64,000 bases of DNA, taken from the NCBI RefSeq assembly GCF_027887165.1, contig NC_077227.1, positions 70,133,252 through 70,197,251 on the forward strand, read 5' to 3'. The notes below the pieces were generated by a model. It was not told the DNA's origin. It saw only the letters and a list, made by a program, of their open reading frames with translations, and did no database searches. Shown piece after piece: positions 40,888 to 52,620 of the stretch. This DNA comes from Monodelphis domestica. Its lineage: Eukaryota > Chordata > Mammalia > Didelphimorphia > Didelphidae. The position numbers and the translations under genes are program-made. How positions within the stretch are numbered: position 1 is the first letter of the stretch; every line of letters begins with the position of its first letter.

Positions 40888-41135
40888 CTGATAGTCTAGG
40901 CCAGTGATGGCAAACCTTTTATAAACCCAGTGCCCAAACTGCAACCCTCACACTGCATGTAAGCTACCCCTCCCCTTACCCCAGATAGGCTAGGGAGGAA
41001 GTGCTCCCATTGGCCTGCTGGGCAGGGGCTCAGGTGATGTGAGAAATGTCCTTAGGCATATGTGGAGAAGGGGAAAGGAGCACCCCCCTTTCCATAGGTT
41101 GGCCAACAGAGGCCTAGGCTATCAGGCTAAGCAGC
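40888..41135 (+). mobile_element. hAT-like non-autonomous element
   Basis: Core starts 'ccagtgatggcaaaccttttataaacccagtgcccaaactgcaaccctc'. Its outer ends TAGCCTGATAG(T/C)CTAGGCC are inverted copies of each other. Related to the antisense copy at 26,040. Confidence 0.6.
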
Positions 41136-41189
41136 AGGAGTTAAGCCCATGAATATCCTGCCTTTTCCAACCCTACTCCAATTTAAGAG

Positions 41190-41783
41190 AAAGGATCAGT
41201 GAAGCAAGATGGCCATTCCTAGCTTCTTCTATCTGGCATATGCTCTACTATTCTTGACTCTAAATTCATTCCAGGTCAGTGATCTGTATGAACACCCTTA
41301 CAATCCTATTGACATGGGGACTGTACCCCCAGAAACCCAGGAGAACTATTATCAGGGAAACTCCCTTGCCTTTGCACCCTCTGACTCTTAACCAAGAAAC
41401 ACCCAATGACCCCACCTAGGGTCCTGAGATGTTTATCCTCTTTGATAGTCCTCTAGACTTAAGATGGACAAAGAGATGAATCTTTATGTCCCCAGACAGA
41501 TGTTGTAAAAAGTATAAAATCCCCAGAACTGATGTCATCTGGGGGATAGCCTTTCCATCTATGCTGTCCCCATGGAGGAACAGCCTTTCCTTTCATGCTG
41601 TCCTTCCAAGGAACTGCTCCCCATCTTGCTGTCCCACCTTGCTATCCTCCTGGCCATTCTCAACATTACTTTCTAAATTAATAAATTTTTCTTTTTGTTT
41701 TTAAGCTAAGTTTTGGAGTCTTGCATTCTTGCAAAGGGCATCCTTTCTGAACCCCAAAGGTATCCTTCCCGCCCATAACACTA
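41190..41783 (+). mobile_element. Probable LTR (fossil), left edge uncertain
   Basis: TATA-like AGTATAAAATCCCC near 41,510, AATAAA near 41,680, and a terminal 'ggtatccttcccgcccataaca' resembling a U5 end. No matching second LTR or internal region was seen. Confidence 0.5.
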
Positions 41784-43014
41784 TCAAACCAACACAAGAA
41801 ATGATCCAAAGCCCCACTTTTACTCCTCAGACTTACCACCCTTGATCCCCACTGGTTCTGTCTTTCTAGCTATTTATTTTTCAGGTGTGGTCAAAGGACT
41901 AATAAAGTTACAAACTCTCAGGAAAATAATCTTTATAAGATCTAAGAAAATAATCTGAGAGGGACTCTTTCAAAGGGAATTGTTTCCCTCACCTCCACTA
42001 CTTAGTCTTTCTACCAACACCTGAAATCAAGGTTTACTATAGAGATGGAGAGTTTCTAAGAAAAAAGTTTGAAGGCCTCTACCTTCAAACTACCCCTCCC
42101 AAGGGTCTGTTATTTTTTAAGATGATGTAAAGATCCCTGAACCTTTAAAGGTCCCTTTCCCTTTTCTTCCAGACCACTGCTATGAAACTATTTTTTTAAA
42201 GATCTGAAGTAATTTTAAACTCTCTAGGTTGAGAGCTCGAGAGAAATTGTCACTCATACCTATTTCTTTAGCTGTGGTCTCTGATATTAGCACACTAGCA
42301 AAATGCCAACATACTTCAACCACAACCTCCAAACAATTTTGGACTCAATCAAACATTACCACCCCAAGACAAGGACATTGAGCCTTTCTACACACACTCT
42401 CCTACCCATTTTCTAGGCCTCCTTCTTCCCAAAACTCTCAGAAATCCAAGTAGATGGTAATGCAAAATGGGAGGAGTGTGGATTAGGGAGGTGTTCTCAG
42501 TTGTAGTCATCCATCTCCTCTCAGTAGTTTTCCATCCAGGAACAACAGAATAGAGTGAGGATGACTCAGTAAAAGTGACATGGGGGTGGGGCGAGGAACC
42601 TCCTGTTCACACAGCTAAATCATTTTAAAGGACCTTCAATAACTCTGAGACTGAAGAACTAGAAACTTTAGATCCAGGTCTGCTTAAAGTATGATGGGAT
42701 ACCTAGTGAAGCAGGGAGGGTCCCTGATGACCCAGCTCTGAGAATCTCCACAAGAAAAGTGCTAGGAATAGAAGCAGGCTTTCTCCAGCTCATTTGAAAA
42801 GGTAACTGCTTTTCTGGTGTTTCAGGGTTTGATCCTCCCAAGCCTAAATGTCTTCCCCCTATCTGCCTTACCAGAGGGCCAGAAATAATACCTTTTGGGT
42901 ATTATTTTTATATAATTATATACTTTATCTCTGGAAGACCTCTGTTAAATTGCATTATGTAAGAGATCAAACAAATGAATGTATTAGGTCACTATCAGTT
43001 GGAAGAGCCCTAAG

Positions 43015-43180
43015 GTGGGGGCAGCTAGGTGTCTTAGTGGATTGAAAGGCAGACCTGGAGATGGAAGATCCTGGGTTGGAATTTGACCTCAGACTTCCTA
43101 GCTGTGTAACCCTAGGCAAGTCACTTTACCCCAGTTGTCACCCTTACCATTTGATTCTAACTCAGAAGATAGGTATAGAT
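43015..43180 (+). repeat. Marsupial CORE-SINE
   Basis: 'gggggcagctaggtgtcttagtggattgaaaggcagacctgg', '..ttcctagctgtgtaaccctaggcaagtcac', ends near 'actcagaagatagg'. Slightly shortened. Confidence 0.88.
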
Positions 43181-43309
43181 ATATATTTATAAGAGCCCTA
43201 AGTAGGCACCAAGAGGACTAGTAATGTCTAGTTTAGAATCTTTAATAAGATTAGAGGTCTGTTCAGCTCTGGGTAAGGATGATATTACTAGAAGGGAAAA
43301 AGGGATCCT

Positions 43310-43516
43310 TTTTCCCCCACTTTAAGTCTTTGCCTTCTGACTTAGAAATTATGCTAAATATAGGTCCAAGGCAGAAGATCATTAAGGGCTAGGCAATTGG
43401 GGTTAAGTGATTTGCCCAGGTTCACATGGCTAGGAAATGTCTGAGGCCATTCTGAACCCAGGTCCTCCTGTCTCCAGGCCTGGCTCTCTATCCACTAAGA
43501 AACCTAGCTACCCCAG
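43310..43516 (-). repeat. Marsupial CORE-SINE, antisense
   Basis: 'tttaagtctttgccttctgacttag', 'ggggttaagtgatttgcccaggttcacatggctagg', ends 'ctctatccactaagaaacctagctacccc'. Confidence 0.88.
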
Positions 43517-43559
43517 GAATTAGGGATCCTTAAGACAAATTTGACCAATGTCATCAGGT

Positions 43560-43772
43560 GTTTCAATCAGAAGCAATAGTATAGTGTGGCATAGTAGAAT
43601 AAATACAAGCTTGAGAATCAGAAGATTTGGGTTTTAGTTCAGGTTCTGCCACTAATTAGCAATAAGACTATGAGCAAGGCACTCCTATCTCTTTCTTCAT
43701 CTGTGAAATGAAAGGATAGAACTAAATAACTTCTGAAGGCTCTTCCAGCTCTAAAATCTTGTGATTCTCTAT
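43560..43772 (+). repeat. MIR/THER-type SINE
   Basis: 'tatagtgtggcatagtagaataaatac', 'caggttctgccactaattagcaataagactatgagcaaggcac', 'catctgtgaaatgaaagg..', ends 'aaaatcttgtgattctc'. Confidence 0.8.
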
Positions 43773-44679
43773 CTAGAAAGCACACAGAGAAAAGAGTTCA
43801 GGGACAATGAGGACAAAAAGGAGGGAATAGTCAGAGGGAGACATAATGATCACATGAATAATTCTCCAGATCTAAGACTATCTTAAAACAACAAAAACAA
43901 ATCTTTATCAAGACCTCTGTGTACTCAGTTCATTAGGGTCACAGAAGACCACATGGTCACTGACCTCCTGACAGGCCTACCTTTAGAACCAGGATTTTAA
44001 AAGTTGGTATATGTGTGCCAATTAATAGCATTCAGGGTATAGGTTCATATATTTGTAGACATTTTCATGAGCACGAATCCACTAAGGTATGTTTCCTGTT
44101 ACATGGAGGCATAAGTAGGAAAACTGAGGCAGCAAGTGATCCATTGAGCTACCTGAAGTCTAACTATATAGAATTTAAGAATCAGAATTTTGGAGATTAG
44201 AGAAAGGGATGCTTAATTTGGTTCTTCTAATCTTTTAAACTTCTTTGTTACTAAGTCCTTCCAATTGAGGGAAAAGTTCTAGCTAGCAAAAATCAGGACT
44301 TGGCCTGGAAAAGTCAGCAGGGAAGAGGTACCACAGAGCCATGTGTACAATTCTAGGTGGGGAGGAATTGGGGGGAAGGGAAAGGAAAGTTACAAACTAT
44401 GGCAGCTGCTTCCCCTGGAAATAGTAAGCAAAGCTTCCTAGGATAAGACAGAAAGACTCTTACTGCCTACCAATCTATAATTAGCCCAATACAGGTCTCT
44501 TGTGGTCTATTACAAACTGCCTTCTCCTATAACAATTTTGAATTAAACTTAGATCATTCTGAGGCTGAACTGGCAGAGAAATACCATCATCACTGTCCAC
44601 ATTGCTTTGGGATAGACTCTACAACTTGACTCCCTCCAAGTACAAGACTCCAGCATATGCTACACAAGATCAATCATTG

Positions 44680-44796
44680 AATCATAAGCATTTGTTAAAT
44701 ATTTATTTGCTTAATAAATGTACCAGATTATGGAAATACCAAGACAAATGATGTTTCCTTGTCCTCTTTGAGTTTGCATTTTGTGAGGGAGATATC

Positions 44797-44829
<33 letters not shown>

Positions 44830-45010
44830 AGCATATGTAGGAAAAAAATCAAAATAAATACAAAATAGTTTTGAAAGGGAGGGCAGTAGCAGCTGGGAGA
44901 ATCAGGAAAGGTTTCCTGTAGAATGTTGACTTTCCAGGAGAACAAAGAAGCCACACAAGCTCCAAACTGCCTGTGTTTTAGGAGAGGCATAAACAGTGAA
45001 CACCTTACAA
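44680..45010 (+). repeat. Old interspersed repeat 'family A' with (AT)n
   Basis: 'aagcatttgttaaatatttatttgcttaataaatgtacc', 'ccttgtcctctttgagtttgcattttgtgaggg', then an (AT)n tract at 44,797-44,830 and 'aggaaaggtttcctgtagaatg'. Confidence 0.5.
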
Positions 45011-45357
45011 GAGAAGACAACAGGGGAAGTAATAGATGACTATAGTCAAGTCAGTGCAAGCCTCTGAAAACTTCACCTTTCTTTCTCCTTTCCAGTCTCT
45101 CCTAGGTTATGTCATAAAAGTTCAGACCGACAGACCAAAATACACTAGCCTCAAAGGCAGGGCAGGGTAGGTCTAAATACTTCCTCATTCTGAAAGTAGC
45201 TACTAATGTTCAGTTCTGAAGCAGTCTCAGTTAAGCCACTCTATCAGCTCCTTCTTGATAAGTAGGCTTTGCTGAGTCTCTGAACTGCTGTTGCTAACCA
45301 GGCCAAGGACTAGATCAGAAACTTCCCAGAGTCCCACATTGCTGGCTTTCCTTCTAT

Positions 45358-45545
45358 ACCAGGGATTCTTACTGCTAAAATCTGTAGACTCCTTTTTGGA
45401 ATAACAGTTTTTAAAATTTTATAATTGAAAGAAATGTTAGATTTCAATTAGAAACTAGTGAAAATAAATATATAATTTTTTTCCTCATCCAAGTTTATCA
45501 ACACCCTAAAATCTATCCACAGCCCTTAAGTTAAGTCCCTCTGTT
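45358..45545. mobile_element. hAT-type MITE relic
   Basis: 'ccagggattcttactgctaaaatctgtagactcctttttgg', 'tagaaactagtgaaaataaatatataattttt', partner of the 23,424 and 50,280 copies. One end is missing or diverged. Confidence 0.55.
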
Positions 45546-45578
45546 GTAGGTAGTGATTAATCGTTTTAGGAGTAGGAG

Positions 45579-45595
45579 CAGCAGCAGCAGCAGAT
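45579..45595. repeat. Short (CAG)n tract
   Basis: Five AGC/CAG units in non-coding sequence. No open reading frame of note spans it. Confidence 0.85.
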
Positions 45596-46106
45596 GCCAA
45601 TGGCAAAAATCAACATATGCCATTTTGATTTCCCTTTTCTTCCCTTTTCCTATATCCCCACCCAGTAATAAAATAATGTTTTAGACTCTGGTGCTGACAG
45701 AGACAAATATAATGCAAAGTAATGGATAATTTAAAAATTGGATCATGCAAACATCCTATTCCTAATAAGAAATATTCTAAAGGAGTCAGTCTCTGCTATT
45801 ATATGGAATCCAGAATATCTCAGGTTATGGTTTGTCCGGGTCTAGATGTTGGACTGGGGAGATATATAGCTGGTAGATTCATCTTAATTTGTAAAGCAAC
45901 AAAGAAGGTTATCCAGAAATATAAAAGAATGCGTAGATATGATGTGCATGGTCTGACTTTCAAGTTTCTTGGAGGAACAGGCACCAGTGACCTTGCTGGC
46001 CAAGGAGCAAAGAAAGTGAATGCCTTGTGTTTTTGTTGTTGTTGAGGTCTTCTAGCACCTGAGACAAGGGTAGCAATGGGATGAAATGACAGTCATCCAA
46101 AGTAGG

Positions 46107-46108
<2 letters not shown>

Positions 46109-46158
<50 letters not shown>
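46109..46158. repeat. (TC)n microsatellite
   Basis: About 25 uninterrupted TC units. The minus-strand open frames over it (45,960-46,286) are simple-repeat artefacts. Confidence 0.95.
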
Positions 46159-46161
<3 letters not shown>

Positions 46162-46399
46162 CTATGATAAAAAGAAAGTAAAACACTGAGTATAGTTGTT
46201 GCTTTTTCAAATCCCACCTCTGACATAGGAATAGCTCTGGGACTACCAAGCAAGCCACCTAACATTCTAAGCCCATGTTTCTTCATCTGTAAAATCGGGA
46301 AAATAAAAACTAAAAGACCTAATTCATAGGGTTATTGTGAGATTCAAAAGATGTAATATATAAAATGTGTTTTGTTCATTTTAAAGGTTTACATAAATG

Positions 46400-46925
46400 A
46401 TAGTATTTTCTTTTTTTTAATTAACAGGCATTTATTTGATCTACTGCTTATCCCATCTCTCAATTGAAAAAATAAAAATCGAGAGAAAAAGAGAACCCTT
46501 GTGACAAATATGCATAATCAAACAAAACAAATTTCTGCATTGATTATGTCCAAAAAAATGTATGCTCATTCTGCATCTTGACTCATATCCCTTCTCTATC
46601 AGGAAAGGGGTATGATGAACCATTACTGGTCCTTTAGATTTCTAGTTGGCTATTGCATTGATCAAAGCTCTTAAATCTTTCAAAGTTGTTTGAGTCTCCA
46701 ATATTGTTTTTATTGTAAAACTGTTCTCCTGGTTCTGTTCACTTCACTATGACAATTAATTCAAGCTTTCCCAGGTTTCAATGAAATCATCCCTTTAAGC
46801 CTTTTCCCAATTTATGTGTACCCCCTTTAGTTTCTCATTCTTTGCCACTTCCAAAAGGACTGCTATAAAGATTTTTGTACATGTAAATCCTTTCCCTCTG
46901 ACTTTTATTTCTTTGAGCTATACAA
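46400..46925 (-). repeat. Old L1-like 3' fragment, antisense
   Basis: 'aattcaagctttcccaggtttcaatgaaatcatccc', 'tagtttctcattctttgccacttcc', 'ctgctataaagatttttgtacatgtaaatcctttccc' is the antisense order seen in the 32,650 L1 copy but more diverged. Confidence 0.6.
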
Positions 46926-46984
46926 AGGTAAGTTATTCTTTTGTAGCAGAAAAGTCAAGGTGCTGAAATTAGTTCATAAATTAA

Positions 46985-47140
46985 TCATGAGATTATCTTT
47001 CTATTCCAAATCTCTTATTTTACAAAGAAAATGAGGCACAGAGGTAAGTCATTTGTCTAAGATTGCCCAAATAGTAAATTACTTTAGCCAACTCTTGAAC
47101 CAGTGTGCTGATTTCAAAAACAACCCTCTTTCCAACAAAC
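46985..47140 (-). repeat. MIR-type SINE fragment
   Basis: 'ttattttacaaagaaaatgaggcacagaggtaagtcatttgtctaagattgccc' and '..cttgaaccagtgtgctgatttc' is antisense MIR. Confidence 0.75.
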
Positions 47141-47659
47141 CACACCATCAAGGAATAAAAATGGGTCAAGGAAAAAAGAGGTGAAGCTAACCTAGGGGAT
47201 TGATGTGGAATCAGAGCAAATTCTCAATGTATATGAACAATGTTTCATTTCCTCACAGATAGGCTTCTCTTTGTCTACTTTTAACTGTGAAGCATTCCCA
47301 GGGGCTATGACTTAAAAATTACATTGTAGTTGTAACTGGATACATGCAAATACTTTTCTTTTTTTAGCTTATTTCTAAAAATTAATTTGTTGGTTACATT
47401 AGATTTCCTAGGTATTTTCCTCCTCTTCTCCCTTTCCCACAATAGAGAAGACATCACTTGACAAAAAAAAAAAAGTATGTATAAACTATGTGTTTAATGT
47501 TTTTATTTGTCAGTTCTTCACAGTACTTTCTTTGGGAGGAATAAATTTAAGTTGTTGACAAGAAGAAGAAACTTCAAGAGGTCATTTAATCTATTAATCC
47601 ATGCTCTTGCCTTTGATCAAGACTTAATATTTAACATTAAATTATGAAGCAGCTAGTAG

Positions 47660-47808
47660 CTTTAATAACTTGATTAAGGGCTAGGCAATGGGGGTTAAGT
47701 GACTTGCCCAGGGTCACACAGCTAGGAAGTGTCTGAGGCCAGATTTGAATCTATCCCCCCCCCCCTTTTAGTCTTGGTTCTCAAGTCACTGAGCCACTCA
47801 ATAGCATC
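47660..47808 (-). repeat. Marsupial CORE-SINE fragment, antisense
   Basis: 'aagggctaggcaatgggggttaagtgacttgcccagggtcacacagctagg', a C-tract, then 'aagtcactgagccactcaatagca'. Confidence 0.88.
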
Positions 47809-47956
47809 TAAATTTCCTCTAAGTGGTAATTGGTTGTCCTTTTCTTCTAATATCTCACTCAGATAATATAAGTTAAGGTTGAGCCTGAAGGAGAAAAAGT
47901 TATATCTCTAACCACTAACTGAAATTTAGGATCTACCTCAATTATATGTTGTTTTT

Positions 47957-48355
47957 TTAAAAAGTATTATGAGACATATGTAGTACATAGTAATAGTAAT
48001 ATTGAATGATGAACAACTGTGAATGACCTTGCTATTCTCAGCAATACAGGGATCCAAGACAATCACAAAGACTCATGATGAAAAATACTATTCATCTCCA
48101 AAGAAAGAATTGATGGAGTCTGAACACACCCCAAAACATACTATATTTCGGCTCCTTTCTTCTTTTTTGTTTGAGATCTCTTCTATAAAATGACTAATAT
48201 GGGGAAATGTTTTATATGATTGCACATATAAAATCTATCAGATTGCTTATCATTTCAGGGAGAGAGTAGGAAGGAGGGAGAGAATTTGGAACTCAAAAAA
48301 TTTTTAGAAGTGAATGACAAAAAAGTGCTTTTACATATAATTAGGGCAAAAATAT
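47957..48355 (+). repeat. LINE 3' end, second copy
   Basis: 'ttgaatgatgaacaactgtgaatgaccttgctattctcagcaatacaggg', 'gatgaaaaatactattcatctccaaagaaagaattgatggagtctg', then '..tggggaaatgttttatatgattgcacat'. Relative of the 30,995 copy. Confidence 0.65.
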
Positions 48356-48361
48356 TATTTT

Positions 48362-48440
48362 AAAATTGTTTTGAGAAGAACTCCATAGACCTCATCATAC
48401 TGTCAAAAGAGTCCATGATACAGAAAATTAAAAGCCCTGC
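48362..48440. mobile_element. hAT-type MITE fragment
   Basis: 'tgagaagaactccatagacctcatcatactgtcaaaagagtccatgatac' matches one half of the 50,280 element. Confidence 0.55.
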
Positions 48441-48774
48441 ATTAGGGACTTATCCAAACTACTCAGGCTCAATTTTCTCTGAATAATACCTAAGGGCACA
48501 GTTATAGGGCCTTAAATTAAAAGGGGGGGGGTGTCACTCAACTGGGAACAGGAAATTACTTTTCTTGTATTTCCTTCTCCTAATCCAAGCTGCTAATTTT
48601 CTTTTTTCCAGCTGGGCTAACAGGAACCTGAAAAGATTTAGCCAGAGTATGTTAATCAGCAACACACAGGCTGTTTGTTACCTCTGGTGTCTGATTCTCA
48701 AATCAGAACTAAATTTGGGGTTCAGGTCAGAGTAAAGGCTGAGACTGTTGTAAGAAAGCATAGTTTATATATTT

Positions 48775-48950
48775 TATAATTGGGAGAGGGTAATTGTTAT
48801 TTCCTCATTTTATAGGTAAAGAAACTGAAGCTCATTGAAGTAAATTATACAAGGTTATAGATTTGATTGTTAGCAGAGTTGGGCAAAGAAACTACTGATT
48901 AGTGGCAGAATTGGGACTAGAACATAGGTCTCCTAATTCTTGTTTAGAGT
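48775..48950 (-). repeat. MIR-type SINE fragment
   Basis: 'gttatttcctcattttataggtaaagaaactgaagctcattgaag' and '..gggactagaacataggtctcctaattc' is antisense MIR. Directly followed by a plus-oriented SINE. Confidence 0.75.
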
Positions 48951-48954
48951 TACT

Positions 48955-49203
48955 TTTTTTGGACCTGGAATCAGGAAAGCCCAAATTCAAGTCCAGTCAT
49001 AAGCCACACTTACTAGTTATGTGACCCTGGGCAAATCACTTCACCTCTGTGTCAATTTCCTCATTTGTAAAATGGGAATAATAATAAAATTTACATTATT
49101 ACTAGGCTGTAAGGATCAAATGAGAAAATAAATTTAAAGGACTTAATACAGTGCCTGGCACATACTAAGGGTATGTACAAGCTAGCTATTATTATTATTT
49201 ATT
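48955..49203 (+). repeat. MIR/MON-type SINE, near complete
   Basis: 'ggacctggaatcaggaaagcccaaattcaagtcc', 'ttactagttatgtgaccctgggcaaatcacttcacctctg', 'aggctgtaaggatcaaatgagaaa', 'cagtgcctggcacatactaagg', ends in 'attattattattt'. Confidence 0.85.
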
Positions 49204-49437
49204 ATTCACCATACCAAACTTCCTGCATACTCTTTCAAACTTTAGTTGAAGAATTATGAGTTATGCTTTTGACTCAAAGTTGTTTATTCAACAGCAGATT
49301 GCATGTCTTCCTCAAATATTCATTAAAGCCAGTAGAATAAACTGGAGTAGGGGAATGAAGTATATTTGGGTTAATCTCTTTTTTCAGGGCTGATTGTTTT
49401 TTACTTCCATTGATGCATTAAAAACTCTTAGAAGGAA

Positions 49438-49635
49438 GCAGGGACATCTAGGTGGCTCAGTGGATGGAGAGCCAGGCCTAGAGATGAGAGGTCCTAAATT
49501 CAAATATGACCTCAGACACTTCCTAGCTGTGTGATCCTGGGCAAGTCACTTCACCCCCATTGCCTAGCTCTTATCATTCTTCTGCCTCGAAACCAATACA
49601 CAATATTGATTCTAAGATGGAAGGTAACTTTTGGA
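49438..49635 (+). repeat. Marsupial CORE-SINE
   Basis: 'gcagggacatctaggtggctcagtggatggagagcc', 'cttcctagctgtgtgatcctgggcaagtcacttcacccccattgcctagctc', ends 'attgattctaagatggaaggtaac'. Confidence 0.92.
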
Positions 49636-50279
49636 AGGGAAAGCAATTAACAGCTCCTATGGTAATCCATTATGATAATAGAATATGAGTGCTAGAAGGA
49701 ATCTGAGGAAAAGAAAGAAGTGTCAAAAATGACTAGAAATTATATCATTTTAAGTTTTGCATAGTGCTTTCCATATATTATTCCTTTCTATCTCAATTGA
49801 TTCTTAATTACTTGCTGTTTTCACATCTGCAGATTGTTTGCTACCAGACCTTTCTATTCCATCTGTGACCTGGGGATGGAGATTGACAGAGGAGAAAGAA
49901 CACTAACAGTGGTGACAGAAGATGGTAGGTTCAACTAAGCTCTGACACTACAGTTCTGAGCAAGTCTCTTAGAACCCTTCTGAATCTCAGTTTCTTCATC
50001 TGTAAAATATCTACCTATAGGGTCTTAAGGTCCTTGCAAAGTGCTATAAATGTTGCCATTATCTGCTCTTTTTGTTTTCTTCTTGGCCTTGATAGTTGTA
50101 TTGGCTTTCTGGCTCCTGCATGTCTGGATCTCAGATCTCAGATCTATCTCAGATTCTTCCTTTCCCACATCTCCAGCTGTGTTAATTCTTCACTACAAAG
50201 AAATCGGTCTCTGGACTTCCTCTAGGTTATCTTCTTTCCAAAATTTTATACAAAGTTCTGTATTATAAACTGATAAAGT

Positions 50280-50484
50280 GGGAGTTCTTAAACTGCGATC
50301 CCTGGATAGATTTCATGGGGCACGTTTAGTTGGGGGGAAGGAATAAATCTTTATTTTCACTAGCCTCTAACTGAAATTCAGCATTCCCTTGTATTGTTTA
50401 AAAACATATTTTAAGTCCATAGGTTTCACCAGATTGTCAAAGGAGACCACCAGACACAAAAAAAAAAAGGTTAAGAACCCCTGT
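50280..50484. mobile_element. hAT-type MITE relic, best copy
   Basis: Ends 'ggagttcttaaactgcgatccctgg' and 'aaggttaagaacccctg' form imperfect inverted repeats; the middle reads 'gtttaaaaacatattttaagtccataggtttcaccagattgtc'. Non-autonomous. Confidence 0.7.
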
Positions 50485-51540
50485 GCTACAGACCTGAGCA
50501 AGTTTCTTATAACAACTCTGAATCTGTTTCTTCATCTGTAAAATATCTACCCTATAAGGTCTTTGAACAAAAGTGATATACACACGATTCAATAAGATGG
50601 GGGACCAAGTAAGACACACCCAGTTCTCCTCCACCCACCCTCTCCTCTTCTCTATACTAGCATAAACTTTTTTTATTTTATAACCTCCAATCCCATACTG
50701 ATAAGCATCTTCCTCCCAATTACCCCCCCCCCCCCCTCAGCCCAGGGCCATCTCCTTATAGCAAAGCAGAAATATCCTCTAGGTTCTGGGATTAAAATCT
50801 TTATATCTGTGTAGGTACACTTCGGATCAGTTTTGGGTTGGGGGGAGGGGGGACGAATGTGAATGTAAGGAGAGATTACTGAAGTTAATTTAGGTCTATC
50901 AACCCTGGACTCCAGTTTCCTTTGGATATTTGAAGGCGACCTTCAGGGTCATATTCAGTGACTCCGAAAAATCCATCTACAGGATCTTAGTCCATGCCCA
51001 CACATGAGATATATGTGGGTCTCAGATACCCATCGGTCTATCTGCCTGCTTAGTCATGGCCTACCCCACCCCACCCCACCCCCACCTTCCGTCACATCCT
51101 GTCCCCCAGCATGGGGCTCTGAACTCTGGAGGACAGAATCAAAAAAGTGAAGGCGGGAATGAGGAGACTTCACATAACCAGATTCCCCGAGTCCATGATT
51201 TAAATAGGGGAGATGATAGATGTTGAAAAAAAATAAAAGAACAGAGATGTAAAGTTATGCCCTTTTTGAACTGCTCAGAGGGAAGAAGTAGGCCGGGGTA
51301 GGGAGGGTCAAAGCCTAGAGTGTAGAGTAGCAAAGGTCATCTTTGCTGATGAAGCTGTAGGGGAGAGATATGATGATTTCCCCCGCCCCTCCCCAGGCTA
51401 CAGAATTCATAGTTTTGGAAGAAGAGAAATTCTGAAATATTCACGGGCAGGGGAGGTCACTGGAAGGACTGAAATTAAAGCACCTCCTCCTCTTTATCCT
51501 CCTAATCCATCAACACCAGGCTTTAATACGGTCTAAATCA
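50485..51540. other. Non-coding sequence before the 51.6 kb island
   Basis: Holds C-runs near 50,724 and 51,060-51,085 and no recognised repeat or exon. Rising GC toward the right. Confidence 0.5.
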
Positions 51541-51544
51541 GAAC

Positions 51545-51660
51545 ATCTCCGGGGGTCGACCGGCAGCGGGCGGGGTCAGCCGGCAGCGGGCGGGGCCGCC
51601 CAGTGCTGGCCGAGAGCTGGTCCGGCAACCCAGGGACAGCCTTCATTGGCTAGCGTGGAC
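51545..51660 (+). promoter_or_regulatory. Small GC-rich promoter-like island
   Basis: Two 20-base units (period 20 at 51,560 and 51,580) each carry CCGGCAGCGGGCGGGG, giving two Sp1-type GC boxes. An inverted CCAAT box (ATTGG, 51,645-51,649) follows. With the splice donor at 51,998 this looks like a plus-strand promoter; direction is inferred. Confidence 0.5.
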
Positions 51661-51997
51661 ATTTCTATGTTAAATCTGCAACATGTCCTTCCGCCAGAAA
51701 ATGAATCCCCTCAGAAAATGCTACAAGGAAACGCTTTCTTTCGCCCTCCATGCTCCTCGCACTACTGTCTAGAAGACACTACCAAATGAAGGTCGAAGGT
51801 GTAGAGGGCACCTAGAACAAGGGAGGATGGAAAACAGAGAGGGGGAGGGGGATGAGGGCGGGGACTGCGGATGGATCTTTAGTAGTGCTGCGACAGTGGG
51901 ATCACCTTGAGATTGCAGCTTTGGAAAGCGGCAGAAGAGCGACGCTTCGGCTGCGAATACTTCGTCTCTTACAGCTCATTGGAAGTGAACGCTCCTG
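51660..51997 (+). other. Candidate non-coding first exon
   Basis: CpG content stays raised to about 51,990 ('agagcgacgcttcggctgcgaatacttcgtc'). A good donor, CTCCTGAG followed by GTGAGGCC, lies at 51,998. No sizeable ATG-initiated frame starts in it, so it would be a leader. The 5' limit is a guess. Confidence 0.4.
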
Positions 51998-52385
51998 AGG
52001 TGAGGCCCCTCTTGCAACCTCTTTGTCCTAGCTTACACTCGCATGCTTCCAGGGGATGTGTAATTGAGAGCTACGAGGCTGAGGGGAGATTAGGCGATCT
52101 CCCCTTCTGCATTCTTCCCTGTCTCACATTCCCCCTCACCCCCCCCTTCAAGCATCTCCTCTCCCACTCCTAATTTTTTCTCAATCCTCAAATGCTTCGT
52201 CTCCCTGTTTCATCCTTTTCCAGCGCATCTGGTTCATTTCTTCCATCTCCACCTTTTCTCATCTCTTTTACCCACCCCATCCCTTCCGGTGTGTACGTTG
52301 ACCTAAATTTTTCTTCCTAATGTGAGCCTTACCCTCTCCAGTTATTTTAATGTCTAATTTCTCTTTCCATCCCCTTCCCTACACT

Positions 52386-52620
52386 TCTGGTGCGTCCTTT
52401 CCCCCCACCTTTCTCCCATATCATATCTATACCAGCTTTCTTGGTGCATGCTCTTCCCCCCTCTTTTCCCCCCTCCCAACTCTTTGGTGCGTGCTCTTCC
52501 CCTCTCCCCATTCTTTTCCCCCTCCCAGCTCACTTGGTGCATGCTCTTCCCCTCCCCCATTTCTCAGTTCTACTGGTGCAAGGTCTTCCCCTTCCCCCTC
52601 GTGCTCTCTCCCAGTGTCCC
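52386..52620. repeat. Degenerate pyrimidine-rich minisatellite
   Basis: (C/T)TGGTGC followed by CTCTTCCCC-type sequence repeats at 52,386, 52,441, 52,484, 52,534 and 52,573, spaced 39-55 bases. It creates false open frames on both strands. Confidence 0.75.

Noticed and set aside
45722-46045. A 107-codon plus-strand frame next to the (TC)n tract
   Set aside because: No recognisable domain or family, no splice or promoter context; the surrounding DNA is repeat-rich.
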